Assembly: GCF_019649055.1 (NCBI RefSeq)
Contig: NW_026570223.1
Coordinates: 1,674,001 to 1,738,000 of the forward strand
DNA: 64,000 bases
Direction of reading: 5' to 3'
DNA from: Paramacrobiotus metropolitanus
Taxonomy: Eukaryota; Tardigrada; Eutardigrada; Parachela; Macrobiotidae
The notes below the pieces were generated by a model. The model was given only the letters and a program-made list of their open reading frames with translations, was not told where the DNA came from and did no database searches. The position numbers and the translations under genes are program-made. Below are positions 48,559-59,654 of this stretch, piece after piece. The stretch's first letter is position 1. Each line of letters opens with the position of its first letter.

Positions 48559-50332
48559 ATGGATTTATTGGTTAAAGCCGAGGAAACCGCAAAACGTTGT
48601 CTGGAACTGGAAGCCTGCACGACGGATTGGACGAAAGTCAAAGAAACAGTAAGATCACAGATTCACAGTAGTGTAGCACTATTCGCCAACGTAATCTAAT
48701 GATTTATGCTCGTATGTACGTATTTTAGCAATGCTTACACTGATTTCGTGGCTGTTCATTCTTATTTTTTGCATTTATAGCGGGATTGCATTGTTTATTC
48801 CAAACCATCCCCGGATCTGTCTGGACATCACCTGTAAGTTGCAAATTTAGCCGGCTAAAAATACAGTCCGTTGCTGGTCAGCTAGTGCATTATGTTCAAT
48901 TTGGCACATCGTTTTGGTTGGTTGAATAGTAATTAGTGTACAATACCGGTATCCAATAAGCCGGTTTGGAATAAAAATTTTATGACCCATGACAAACTAA
49001 CAATAACAAAAAATACAGGAAACGGTAATTTCGAACTGTGATTTGATTCAGCAACCTGCACAATTCAATTTTGCAATTGAAAATATTCAACAGTATCACT
49101 GCCCGTGACTGCCGGAAAGAATCAGTCACAAGCAATCAAGTTTTGCGTTGATAAATATACTTAGTGCTTTTTCCAGCTATCGTTCGGAGGGATTGATTCC
49201 GTTCAGCCCGGAGAAAGTCTTCGCCTACACTTATGCCGGTGTGGAGAAACCGAAGCGCGAAGAATGGGATCCCACAGTGACCAACACGGCTGTTATCGAA
49301 AGAGTATCCTCAGTACGGAAACAATGTCAGCTATCCTACTCGTAGCAAGAGTAGCCTACTCTGTATATCTAATAAAAAAGTACTCAAGTGTTTAGTAGAC
49401 GTATATGTATACAAGTCACTATACATTATAATTAAACAGAACCGTAATTCTAAAAAGAAGGAATGTTTCATGTACAAACACCTATACAACAGGATGTGGA
49501 TGTGATATTATCCCAAACCGCCTCCGCCGTTATGGGTCTGATTGGAGCGCGGGAGTTTGTTGACCTGGTCAAAATTATACATGAGCCGGAGCGTATCATC
49601 ACCGCCGCCATCAGCATCGAACATCCCGATGTGCCGCATTCCGCGCACCATGTACGCGCCTTCAACCATCCCAGCGCCACATTTTGCTACAGAATATCGG
49701 GGTAATTTCAACTATTTTTTTAAAAAGTGGTTTCTTTATTTTTTCCGTGCTGAGTACCCACTTACGTCCGTACACTAAGTGAAGTTCTTATTGTTTTATT
49801 AATGTTTTCTTAATAATGAGTTAGTAGTTCGACTATAATAATTATTTTAACAATATGGGCATCCTACAATAATTATCACAAGTAAATTAAATATGATAAG
49901 TATACTATACAGAATATGTACCATTGGTATCTACAATGCAAAAGATTGCACCACAATCGTAGTGAAGAGGGATTGTTGCTGGTAGGCAATTTCTACACCA
50001 GAACTTCAGAGCTCCCAACTTTAGAGCAGAATGTTAAGTAAAAGTAAATCAAATACATAAGCGTTTACGTGCTAGACTGCTAGCTATATTTGCATATTTT
50101 TCTGCTGTCGAGTTATGTCGTAATGTGGTTACAGCTTGTTCAGAGAAGAGGATCCCTTCAGATAAGTTTTCATATGGTTTGCAGTAAGCCTGACGAAACC
50201 CGCTTCATCCAGCTCGTGCAAACCGATATCCGCGGCAAAATCCCCACATCCCTGGTGGAATCGGCCATACCTTCCAACCTTGCCGGCACATACTCTCACG
50301 TCAAAAGAGCCCTTGCCAAAGAAAAGTACTGA
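48559..50332 (+). CDS. START-domain lipid transfer protein, STARD5-like, copy 2
   Basis: Five exons (48559-48648, 48781-48833, 49177-49312, 49493-49701, 50185-50332) join to 211 codons. Exons 2 to 5 have exactly the same lengths as those of copy 1 and exon 1 differs by one codon, so the pair arose by tandem duplication. Matching segments are DCIVYSKPSPDLSG, YRSEGLIPFSPEKVF, KREEWDPTVTN, AVMGLIGAREFVDLV, HVRAFNHPSATFCYR and QLVQTDIRGKIPTSLVESA. The predicted role is cytosolic sterol or bile-acid transfer. The substrate cannot be assigned from sequence. Confidence 0.88.
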
Positions 50333-50681
50333 ATACGAGTACAATACACAGAGATCGGAACGAATTCATCCCGCTAATTTATTTGACAAAGTACATAACT
50401 TTCAATTTCAATGGTCATGAAATATTCAGCTTGTCACAAAGCCGAAAAAGGATTAATTTTGCAAACAAAGAACATTAAAGGACTGCAATACAATAAAAGA
50501 AGGAAAACGAAACCGCTGTCACTTGAAGTTAACAGTAACCGAGTAAACTCATTACGGATAATCCAGGCACGATTCGAAAAAAAGTTAAAATCGAACAAAA
50601 AGTTCCACAGTGTGCGTTACAAGAAATGAGCCACAGAGAACAAAGAAAAATTCAGAACCGAGACAGCCACTGTCACATTAA

Positions 50682-53169
50682 TCAAATACCCAAAACAGCA
50701 CTACGACATCCATCAAACAGCCCCGCATCATCATGCATCGTGCACAGAAATCCCGTGCGCACTGCCACATCCTCCTTCATGTCGACGGGCGCGGTGTAGT
50801 CCACCGACTGGCCGCACAATCCCTGCAGGCGCCCACCCATGGCGGACACCAGGCCGTGCCCCGCGCAGATATCCCATTTTTTGATGTTCCGCGTAATGTG
50901 CAGATAGCCGTCCACCGCACCCGTGCACACCTGGACGATCTTGTATCCGGCACCGCCCATTGGCACCAGTTCGAAACTGCGCCCGTGGAAGGCTTTCTCC
51001 GCGAAATGCTGCACTTCGCCAGCATTCATGGGATTCTTGGACACGGCGATACGCAGGACATCGTTCGGACAGGAATCTATAAAAATAAAGGAAATATTTA
51101 TGCGCCCCTAATTTTTTCAGAAGTTAAAGGAAAAGTTTGTTTAAAAAAGTAAGTAGAAAGAAGCCGAAGTAATAGTTTGGTTATTTCACTTTTTTAACAT
51201 TTTTTCTTCATCGCTAATCACTTTTGAAAAAGCTAATATTTATCTTTCTGACATGAGCACTTCACTTGTTACATAAAGGGGGAACTATTTTTCCGAGGAG
51301 ATAAGTGATTAATGATTTACAACTGCCTTTAACTTTGCCTGGAGCCACAGCTCTTTTTTAGTCAAATATAAAATACAAAACTTGTGATGGGAATTTACAT
51401 ACCTTTGGTGTGAACATGTTTCAAATGGGAGCAAACTCCTTTGCCCTCCCATGCCCAGTACGTCCGGCCCTCAGGAAACGGGCAGTGAATGACCCCGGCC
51501 ACCGGTCGCCCTTTGACCGCAATCCCCACCAACACGGTGACGCATTCATACAGTCCCGCTGTGAACTCCTTGGTCCCATCCAGAGGATCAATCCACACCG
51601 CCACATCGCCACTGCGCACCACTTCATCCACCGGCACCGTCTCCGTCAACCACGCCGGAACCTCCTCGTAAAACTTCCTCCCATCCAGATAGTCGGCATC
51701 ACTGTCCAGGCGCAATTCATCCTCCTCGGAGATAATGGTCAGAGAGGGAAAGGCCTGTCTCAGCGTGCCCTTGATGGCCACATGCGAGCGAATATCGCCC
51801 AATGTAACGGGATTGAAGCAGATGCTCTTGCTGCGAGTGGCCAGATGGCCCGAGTTCTGGACGCTGATCACTTCCTGGCCACCGCGTTCCGCTGCGAGGA
51901 TGGCACGGTAGAGTAGGGAGCGCAGGCTGATCGGTTGGTCAGCGGGGCTTTCCTGCTACCAAGACAACTGAGTGTTATTAAATAAGTATAAATAAATTCC
52001 CAAGTAAATTACACAAAATATTATAAATAAATTTCCAGGAAATGTCTGTATGTGGAAGTTATGTAATCAATATTAATGGTTAAAGTGTCTGCTGTCGCGA
52101 TGTCGGTTGCGGCGCTTACATCAGCCAGGAACGTGGGTCTCCACGTGAAGAAGGGCGATGTCTGCGCTGATGAGTGTCGTGGAAGTCTTCTACAGTAAAA
52201 TTGTGCATAGACCAGCAGATCTAAAAACAAACCTAATCTCGTGCTCGGCTAATCACTTACAAGGGTGAAGGTCCGCAGTTTCCACGGCGAAATAATACGT
52301 TGCGCCCACCATTCCACACTTTCATCCAATGCATACTCGGTACTAAAAAATAAAAATTTTGCACAAAAATCATTAGAACATGAAATTTATCATTATAATG
52401 TTACAATAAATCATAAAAAACTACATGTATGTTAAAATAACAATTAATCACTATCCATTAAAAAATAAAACAAACGGTAAACCACAACATTTCACTGTCA
52501 GAACACAGTCAGCTGTTTTATCGATGGTAATAAGTCACCATAAGTGATATGATCTGATATGATCCATGATCTTTGAAAATCTTATTACGTATTATGAATT
52601 ATCAAGTCCGAAAATCATCAAGAGCATCAGCAGGTTAATCAAGTCAGAATTTAACCCAGAAATCGAAGTACTTTCCATCGATAACTTCGGCAGGGCGAAA
52701 AAAACTTTGCGAAAGTTTGTAGACAAAGACTGCGAGTATCCGAAATCCGAATTCTACACCAATGAGTACGTTTAAATTTTCTGAGCTGTATTAAACGGTA
52801 AAAGGACAGCAAAATATCAGCAAGCTTTATAATAAAAAGCTTAATCACATCAACCAGGACCATCTGAGAATCCCGTGTAATAAAAAGACTATTGGTTACC
52901 CATAACGGCAAGTTGGCAACTGATAAAGTACTTACTAACGCTACTCTTTACTATACGACCTAAAACTATTAAATATTATTTTACTTGCTTACATATTAAT
53001 TTTAATATCATAAGTTTGTTAGCTGATACATTATGCAATCGCAAAAGAACAGTAAAACACTGTCTACAGGCACCAGATGTGAGGAAAATGAATTTTACTA
53101 ATTACTCACCTGTTACTTGACCAAGCAATCTCCTTCCGCACAAGCGGCTCTCCTTTCACAACTCTTCAG
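50682..53169 (-). CDS. BPNT2: 3'(2'),5'-bisphosphate nucleotidase 2 (Golgi PAP phosphatase type), 5' end unresolved
   Basis: Firm exons are 51955-51403 and 51076-50682. A phase-matched exon at 52342-52261 and a possible one at about 53169-53110 precede them. The enzyme belongs to the lithium-sensitive metal-dependent phosphatases: TIISEEDE gives metal ligands, then VWIDPLDGTKEFT and KKWDICAGHGL with the WDxxxG motif. LRSLLYRAILAAERGGQEV, GVIHCPFPEG and MGGAGYKIV favour BPNT2 (IMPAD1) over cytosolic BPNT1. BPNT2 hydrolyses 3'-phosphoadenosine 5'-phosphate, the by-product of sulfation, in the Golgi. The upstream exons add a Trp-rich segment (ESVEWWAQRIISPWKL) unlike the human N-terminus. No start codon or signal anchor was found. 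Confidence 0.8.
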
Positions 53170-53984
53170 GTATTTTCAGCGTAAACAGTCCGTTCCCCCT
53201 CATCGTAAGAACCTAGAAAGGTTCTCGACGAGCAAACCCAAACACGTTCACAAGGCAGCAAAACACCGTGAGGCTGAACTGCAGCCTTCACAGACGAAGA
53301 ATGCGTTCAGGGCGACAACGAGCAGCTTGTGGGCCTCCCAACGAAGTCTCGTTCAGTAGATTTCACATAACTGTTGGTAGGTATAAACGAAGGCGGCAAA
53401 ACAAGAACATCAACCAGATGAAAGCTAACAAACGATTGAGTAACACTGTAACAGAATGGAAACAGCCGAAACTGGGGTAACGATATGATATCTGACTACG
53501 ACTACGATACGGTTACAAAATTTTATCGTCACTTCATCGGCGATTTCCGCAAAATCGCACAGCGAAGTATTCCACGCATACACCGCTCTGGTGGCTAGAA
53601 TCTGGAACACTAGTTGGATCTCTGTACGTAGCTTTGATGAACTGCGAAAAATCACAGGGTTTCATTTTCCGCGCCTTAACCCATTTCTCCGAGATGACGT
53701 GTTACAGCAGTTCCGTTTACACTTACCGTCACTAAATGGAGTGGAATTAGCACTACTGGATAACTTAGGCTATACTGCAAACTGGAACTGGCATTGCTAG
53801 AACTACTTCCGGTTCCGCTTCCAACAAAGCACTGGAACTGCCATTGCTAGAAAAATTGTCTGTTGGGAATCCATCCATCACAGCGCGTATGCAGTCCCGT
53901 CGATAATGTGAATAATCAAGCGAGCGAAGCGTTTTTAATTTAAAATGTGTGACGTGACGAACCGGAGAGCCGGGTTCCCGGGGT
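53170..53984. other. intergenic boundary region; unexplained plus-strand frame
   Basis: A plus-strand frame open from about 53480 to 53800 reads through 53591-53800 with ordinary composition but no family motif or splice support. After about 53940 the DNA becomes GC-rich and leads into the hairpin cluster at 53985. The frame could be a gene remnant. Confidence 0.25.
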
Positions 53985-54048
53985 CCAGGGGCGAAGCCCC
54001 TGGCCGGGGTTTGGGGCGGAGCCCTAATATAGTGGGGGCGCAGCCCCC
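53985..54048. repeat. cluster of three GC-GNA-GC hairpins
   Basis: Three perfect short hairpins follow one another: CCAGGGGC-GAA-GCCCCTGG at 53985-54003, GGGC-GGA-GCCC at 54014-54024 and GGGGGC-GCA-GCCCCC at 54034-54048. All have a three-base GNA loop closed by C-G, a class of unusually stable single-stranded DNA hairpin. They lie immediately before the 124-bp tandem array. Confidence 0.75.
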
Positions 54049-54063
54049 GCTGAAACAATTGAG

Positions 54064-55920
54064 AAGGTATTTTAAAATTCAAAACCTAACCCGGTCCTTT
54101 TTGACGAACCCGCCATAGTAATGTACGGGGGGTCCGGAAAATTAGACCCGGTGCGGATTTTTTTAACGACCCCCGGGTGGAGCGTTTTTGGGGAACCGTG
54201 ACGTAAATTATAACCCGGTCATTATTGACGAACCCGCCGTAGTAATGTATGGGGGGTCCGGAAATTTAGACCCGGTGCGGATTTTTTTAGCGACCCCCGG
54301 GTGGAGCGTTTTTGGGGAACCGTGACGTAAATTATAACCCGGTCATTATTGACGAACCCGCCGTAGTAATGTATGGGGGGTCCGGAAATTTAGACCCGGG
54401 GCGGATTTTTTCCGCGATCCCCGGGTGGAGCGGTTTTGGGAAACCGTGACGTAAATTATAACCCGGTCATTATTGACGAACCCGCCGTAGTAATGTACGG
54501 GGGGTCCGGAAATTTGGACCCGGGGCGGATTTTTTTAGCGACCCCCGGGTGGAGCGTTTTTGGGGAACCGTGACGTAAATTATAACCCGGTCATTATTGA
54601 CGAACCCGCCGTAGTAATGTATGGGGGGTCCGGAAATTTAGACCCGGTGCGGATTTTTTTAGCGACCCCCGGGTGGAGCGTTTTTGGGGAACCGTGACGT
54701 AAATTATAACCCGGTCATTATTGACGAACCCGCCGTAGTAATGAATGGGGGGTCCGGAAATTTAGACCCGGCGCAGATTTTTTTAGCGACCCCCGGTTGG
54801 AGCGGTTTTGGGGAACCGTGACGTAAATTATAACCCGGTCATTATTGACGAACCCGCCGTAGTAATGTACGGGGGGTCCGGAAATTTGGAACCGGGGCGG
54901 ATTTTTTTAACGACCCCCGGGTGGAGCGTTTTTGGGGAACCGTGACGTAAATTATAACCCGGTCATTATTGACGAACCCGCCGTAGTAATGTATGGGGGG
55001 TCCGGAAATTTAGACCCGGTGCGGATTTTTTTAGCGACCCCCGGGTGGAGCGTTTTTGGGGAACCGTGACGTAAATTATAACCCGGTCATTATTGACGAA
55101 CCCGCCGTAGTAATGAATGGGGGGTCCGGAAATTTAGACCCGGTGCAGATTTTTTTAGCGACCCCCGGTTGGAGCGGTTTTGGGGAACCGTGACGTAAAT
55201 TATAACCCGGTCATTATTGACGAACCCGCCGTAGTAATGTACGGGGGGACCGGAAGTTTAGACCCGGGGCGGATTTTTTTCGCGACCCCCGGGTGGAGCG
55301 GTTTTGGGAAACCGTGACGTAAATTATAACCCGGTCAATATTGACGAACCCGCCGTAGTAATGTAGTTGGGTCCGGAAATTTAAACCCGGGGCGGATTTT
55401 TTTAGCGACCCCCGGGTGGAGCGGTTTTGGGGAACCGTGACGTAAATTATAACCCGGTCATTATTGACGAACCCGCCGTGTTAATGTACGGGGGGTCCGG
55501 AAATTTGGACCCGGGGCGGATTTTTTTAACGACCCCCGGGTGGAGCGTTTTTGGGGAACCGTGACGTAAATTATAATCCGGTCATTATTGACGAACCCGC
55601 CGTAATAATGTACAAAGGGTCCGGAAATTTGGACCCGAGCCGGATTTTTTTAACGATCCCCGGGTGGAGCGGTTTTGGGGAACTGTGACGTTATCTATAA
55701 CACTTTCATTATTGACGATCCCGCCGTAGTAATGTACCGGGGGTACGAAAATTTGGACCCAGGGCTGATTTTTTCAGCGACTTCTGGGTGGAGAAGTACT
55801 GGGGAACGGTAACGTAAAATATAACCTGGTGATTATTGACGAACTAGCAGTGATATACGGGTGGTCGTAAAATTTGGACCCGGGAATTTTGCCCGCTGTA
55901 GGTTGTGGAGTGTTTTATGG
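54064..55920. repeat. 124-bp tandem repeat array, about 15 units
   Basis: The motif TAACCCGGTC recurs at 54211, 54335, 54459 and 54583, a period of 124 bases, and continues to about 55820. Units from 54211 to about 55570 are near identical; the first and last few are diverged. Each unit contains CCGTGACGTAAATTATAACC, with a CRE/ATF-like TGACGTAA, and a GC-rich GACCCCCGGGTGG. There is no long open frame. It is a satellite or regulatory array rather than coding DNA. Confidence 0.85.
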
Positions 55921-56780
55921 TTACGGGTCCCGTAACAGGTAACTTTTACCGTGAAGAGCGCTTGCAAACATTTCTGTTTACTATCAGTAAAATTACCATA
56001 ACCGCAGTACGTTACCCTAGACGAGGATTACTGCTACCATAACAGATTACTTTTTATGCAACGGGTTATCATTACCGAATTTCTATAATAATTAATCCTT
56101 AGGGTAACGGGTTACCGTTACCGCAACCTGTTTTGTAATGGATTACTATGGCGGGATACTGTCATTGAAACCGTTACCGTAATGGAGTACCGTGCATGTT
56201 ATTGTCACCGTTTTGGGTTTCCGCAACCGTTGCTGCTACCCTTTACATGCTACCCTGCTACCCGAACAATCATTTAATTGTTGCTTAAATAAACTTAATG
56301 TAAAAATCCTGAAAAAAGCTAACCTGAAATGGAATTAGAATGACTAACGCTGACTGACGCCGTTATTCATCGAAGATGAACTACAGAAATTCGCGCTCAC
56401 GAGGCTTGCAAGTTACAAATTTATTTAAAGGAGTACGCTTAGAAAGCGCACATTCGAGAATATTAAACAAAAAAGGATTCTAAGGCTTCTGAGTAATTTT
56501 TTGAAATAGTTTTGAAACGTTGCCATAGCAAAACATCTATTTAAGAAACCCAGCGAATTCAGGAGTCATTACTACTATTACTAACATTAACACTGCATGT
56601 GTTACCTGCATTGCCGCTGTTGTTATTCATATTCTGATGGTTCATCGTTGCGCGTTACCGCTACCGGCGTTACCACTCAAACTAAGCGTTATCAGTAATA
56701 ACTGTTACGTTTGCCAGACTGTAACAATGTACAGTAACTGAGTTTGTTTTTGATAGTGTATCATGTCTCGTTACTGTTGA
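55921..56780. repeat. degenerate GTTACC/GGTAAC-rich region
   Basis: Variants of GTTACCGTTACCG and GGGTAACGG recur in both orientations at about 55920-56260 and again at 56600-56720, separated by ordinary AT-rich DNA. No fixed period is visible. It looks like decayed simple repeat. No gene was recognised. Confidence 0.4.
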
Positions 56781-56786
56781 AACTAA

Positions 56787-56850
56787 AGGCGTAGCCGAAG
56801 GCGACGCCAAAACGTGGCGCTAGCGAGCGCAGCAAAACAAGCGGAGCTGG
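56787..56850 (+). repeat. GC-GNA-GC repeat module, diverged copy
   Basis: GGCGTAGCC, GGCGACGCC, GAGCGCAGC and AGCGGAGCT follow one another, then AAGTAAAACA. The same order of motifs occurs at 58076-58150, so this is a diverged copy of that module in the same orientation. Confidence 0.5.
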
Positions 56851-57053
56851 AAGTAAAACAAAAGGGTTCTATGGTTCTGTTAATCTGAAGGTATGTGACT
56901 TTATTGGTCAAATCAAACTTAAGGCAAAATAAAAAAAGAAACAAGAATTACAACAAGAAAATTTCTTTCAGCTTATCAAGGCCTTACATCGTGCCCAGTG
57001 CCCAGCACAGACGCCGCATTACCCCGTTGAACATCTATCGACAAACGCTGACG

Positions 57054-57873
57054 TTAAAACTCATGCGAGCGTGCTTCGCCGGTTTGCTGCTGAAATCTTT
57101 TTCCCAGTTCTTTGGCAATTGCGATTGCTGACGGCCCCCACGGGCCCAGGGTTTCAAAGGCGATTGAAGCGAACAGGTAGCGGCCAACCAGGTACAAATT
57201 CAATCTGGATTTTTTATCCTCTGCTTGCACGGCGGCCGTTCCCGCTGTGATCGAGTTGGCTTTGACATGTATGGCGCAACCGTGTCTACACATGTCACGT
57301 CCCATGCTAGGCACAATCCACGTTTCCAGGCAAATGCCGTGCAGCCGTCCGGACGGCGCTCCGTGGTGTGAGAAGTACCACGAGGCTCCAGTTTTGCAGG
57401 CACGCCGGCAGATATACATGCTCGACAAATGATGCTATTTAATCCGCCGTGACGCGGGTGTCTTCCAGCGGAGAAGACACATGACAGCCCATGATGCCCG
57501 TAACATCTACGCGTTTGAGACATTTGACGCAATCATGAGGTTCGCAAATTGTGGCGCTAAGGCAAAGACCAACACTGATCATGAGTTCGTCGTCTCCCGG
57601 CAGGTTGCCGATGTGGGCGGAAAGTTGTGCGTTTAAACAGATGCCGGCTTCTGGCCTAGACTGGGCAAGCAGGCGTGCTGTGTTGACTTCATCGCCCTCG
57701 AACACCTGCAACAAAGTAGAAAGGGAAACGTTACACAAAGGCATGTCCCACGGCTTTTGAGACTTCCGGAACGCGGGTTCGGGAATTTCAGCCTGACGGG
57801 CTTTCAGTTTCCAGGACTCCACTGCGCCGGCGACGTCGGTAATATCGTGGGTATGGAGCAGCGCGGACAGCAC
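57054..57873 (-). pseudogene. decayed 3' end of a non-LTR-type retroelement (post-RT region)
   Basis: Three overlapping minus-strand frames (57873-57439, 57532-57200, 57428-57054) carry consecutive pieces of one protein. They read WDMPLCNVSLSTLLQ and EPHDCVKCLKRVDVTG, then TTERRPDGCTAFAW and CLAWDVTCVDT, then SIAFETLGPWG and AKELGKRF. This order is known to me from the region after reverse transcriptase in animal retroelements, and RPDG with WDVT resembles a PD-(D/E)XK nuclease. At least two frameshifts and internal stops break it and no RT core is present, so it is a dead fragment. Exact family is uncertain. Confidence 0.6.
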
Positions 57874-58075
57874 ACCGGAAACAGAATTGAATCGAAGTCA
57901 GGAAGGCTGGTAGGGATAATTCTTCTGAACGGCGGATGCCAATTCCATCTCTGCTAACTGGGAGTGTTACTTGACCCCAAGGCGGGAGTCGTTGTGGTTG
58001 GTCCGTACGTTCGAGATTTTTCTTGCAGTTTCACTTAAGCTTTTTGTTACTGTAACGATACGGTCGCATAAACCG

Positions 58076-58170
58076 AAGGCGGAGCCAAAGGCGACGCCGA
58101 GCTGCGGCGCGAGCAAGCGCAGCGCAGCGAGCGGAGCAGCAAGTAAAACGAGCGGATTCTATTGTACTAG
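58076..58170 (+). repeat. GC-GNA-GC repeat module
   Basis: GGCGGAGCC, GGCGACGCC, AGCGCAGCG and AGCGGAGCA occur in order and end in AAGTAAAACGAGCGG. It is related to the module at 56787 and, inverted, to the four tandem copies at 59655-60310. It directly precedes the duplicated 3' cassette. Confidence 0.6.
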
Positions 58171-58171
58171 A

Positions 58172-58350
58172 AGATATGCCGCTAGTTTAGCGTCAACTCG
58201 GTTTCGGTCCGGTTCGGCTCGGTTTCGGTCCGGTTTTCAGTCGAACCGGTTTGGAGCCGATTGAACCGGTTTAGGGCCGAACTGAATTCCCTTTTCTTTT
58301 GTTTATTTTGCCCCACCCTCTTTTTTGTATGAACATGGATGAACATGAAA
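58172..58350 (-). terminator. duplicated 3' cassette of the IAP gene with AATAAA
   Basis: This block is repeated almost exactly at 60315-60540. Both copies lie directly downstream of a leftward gene. It starts ATGCCGCTAGTTTAGCG, continues with CGGTTTCGGTCCGGTT and GAACCGGTTTGGAGCC sub-repeats and ends with a T-rich and CCCCACCC tract. TTTATT at 58302-58307 gives AATAAA on the gene strand, 55 bases after the stop. It is probably a shared 3' untranslated and polyadenylation module. Confidence 0.6.
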
Positions 58351-58361
58351 TACCACACAAT

Positions 58362-59108
58362 CTAACAGAAGAAAGCCCAACACTTATTGAAAATAACACC
58401 CCGACAAATCGGACACAGTAGCAGCTTGCTTGAACATTTTGCGCAGCAAACTAAATGACCGCAAGGTCTAAACATGATTTCAGAATCATTCTCGTAGCAA
58501 ACTTTACAGCTCAACTTCTCTTTGGGATCTTCGGACGGCGTAGCTGGCGGTGCTTTTCGCAATAGCACACAACACGTTGTTTCGGCTTCTTTGCGTTTTT
58601 TCCGAATGTCACTGATGAATGCTAAGCCTTTTGTCTGTATAAGATACGGACACTTTGGGTAAGTCCAAGCGTGCTCCTCCCACGGGACATCGTCTTTCTC
58701 CCAAGCATGTAGTGCACCTCCACAGTGAAAACAGCGTACACGATCATCCCTACCCTCATAATAAAAGCCGGCCGCAGCCATATTTCTGGGATGCTGATGT
58801 TTGTTTGCTGGCCATTCAGCGTAAGTAGCAAAGCGTGCCTTGTAGTCTTTCATTGCCGGTGAAAACGGAAGTAGTATTCTCTCATCTTCGCCCCTTACAC
58901 AGTCTGGACGGGCTAAGCGGTGTCGGTAGTATGGTTTATACCGTGAGTTCACCCAGTCACCCATAATATAGCCACAGTATGCACAGTGAATTTCGTCATG
59001 CACCCCTTGATAATAAAACCCCTGGCTTGCCAATTCTCTAGGGGCGAGCGACTGGTCCGGCCAGTTTTCAAAACTGTTGAAGCGATTGCTGATCAGTGTC
59101 ATATCCAT
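58362..59108 (-). CDS. iap: inhibitor of apoptosis protein, BIR-BIR-RING (virus-like)
   Basis: An intronless gene of 248 codons when started at 59108. Two BIR domains (about residues 9-72 and 92-158) have complete zinc ligands: CAYC with HRLARPDC, and CFHC with HAWTYPKC. A C-terminal RING (CKVCYENDSEIMFRPCGHLVC..CPICRG) ends the protein. This compact layout is that of baculovirus-type IAPs, which block caspases and ubiquitinate targets. The frame is open to an ATG at 59186, but a TATA box and initiator lie inside that extension, so the downstream ATG is the likely start. The gene shares its 3' cassette with the next leftward gene. It may be viral or captured; it looks intact. Confidence 0.88.
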   Translation of the reverse strand: MDMTLISNRFNSFENWPDQSLAPRELASQGFYYQGVHDEIHCAYCGYIMGDWVNSRYKPYYRHRLARPDCVRGEDERILLPFSPAMKDYKARFATYAEWPANKHQHPRNMAAAGFYYEGRDDRVRCFHCGGALHAWEKDDVPWEEHAWTYPKCPYLIQTKGLAFISDIRKKRKEAETTCCVLLRKAPPATPSEDPKEKLSCKVCYENDSEIMFRPCGHLVCCAKCSSKLLLCPICRGVIFNKCWAFFC

Positions 59109-59118
59109 TTTGACAGTC

Positions 59119-59155
59119 AACTGAACACCTGCAATGGGTAGTTGGGGTTTATATA
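59119..59155 (-). promoter_or_regulatory. TATA box and initiator of the IAP gene
   Basis: TATATAAA occupies 59148-59155 on the minus strand and the initiator TCAGTT 59119-59124, with the predicted first base at 59122, 33 bases from the TATA start. The leader to the ATG at 59108 would be 13 bases. This decides the start codon. Confidence 0.65.
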
Positions 59156-59654
59156 GTGTCTTGGGACTGCGGCGATTCAAGACCACACCTCCAAAACAGT
59201 ATGGTTCCCAGCTATTGGATCATTAGTACGAAGGCCAACCCCCTGTTATACCGTAAGGGTAGAGTATTGGTCGATTATGGTGTTACTGCGTACAAGATGG
59301 TTTGCATGGTACAGTATGTACTTTGACACTGGGGCTCTCTGTTTAGTGTCTTTATCGTACAGGTTTAGCCTGAAACTGTATAAATGAACCGTGTTTGCTT
59401 TGTACTAGTACGAATGTTGTGTGTAATCAACTGTGCATGCTTGAGTGTATTGGGATTAGCATTAAACTGTGTTTGTCATCAGTTCTGAGTAAGTTCTGTC
59501 TAATTTGTGTCTAGTACAGACTGTTTTGAAGTTTGAAATAGGGTGTTGTTGCACAAAGCGAGAAACTTCGATCAAGCAATCAAATAATTCGTTTTCATTT
59601 GCAAAATTGATATCTAAATTTCTATGCAGATTGCAACAAAATTTTGAAATAGAA

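Noticed and set aside
52566-52775. 69-codon plus-strand frame upstream of BPNT2
   Set aside because: No motif, promoter or splice support; it lies in what is probably a BPNT2 intron.
53591-53800. Plus-strand frame before the GC-rich region
   Set aside because: It has no family match that I can see, so it is noted only as an unexplained stretch.
54064-55920. CRISPR-like array
   Set aside because: The whole 124-bp unit repeats without unique spacers, and the context is animal DNA.
59109-59186. N-terminal extension of the IAP gene
   Set aside because: A TATA box at 59148 and an initiator at 59119 indicate that transcription starts after the upstream ATG.
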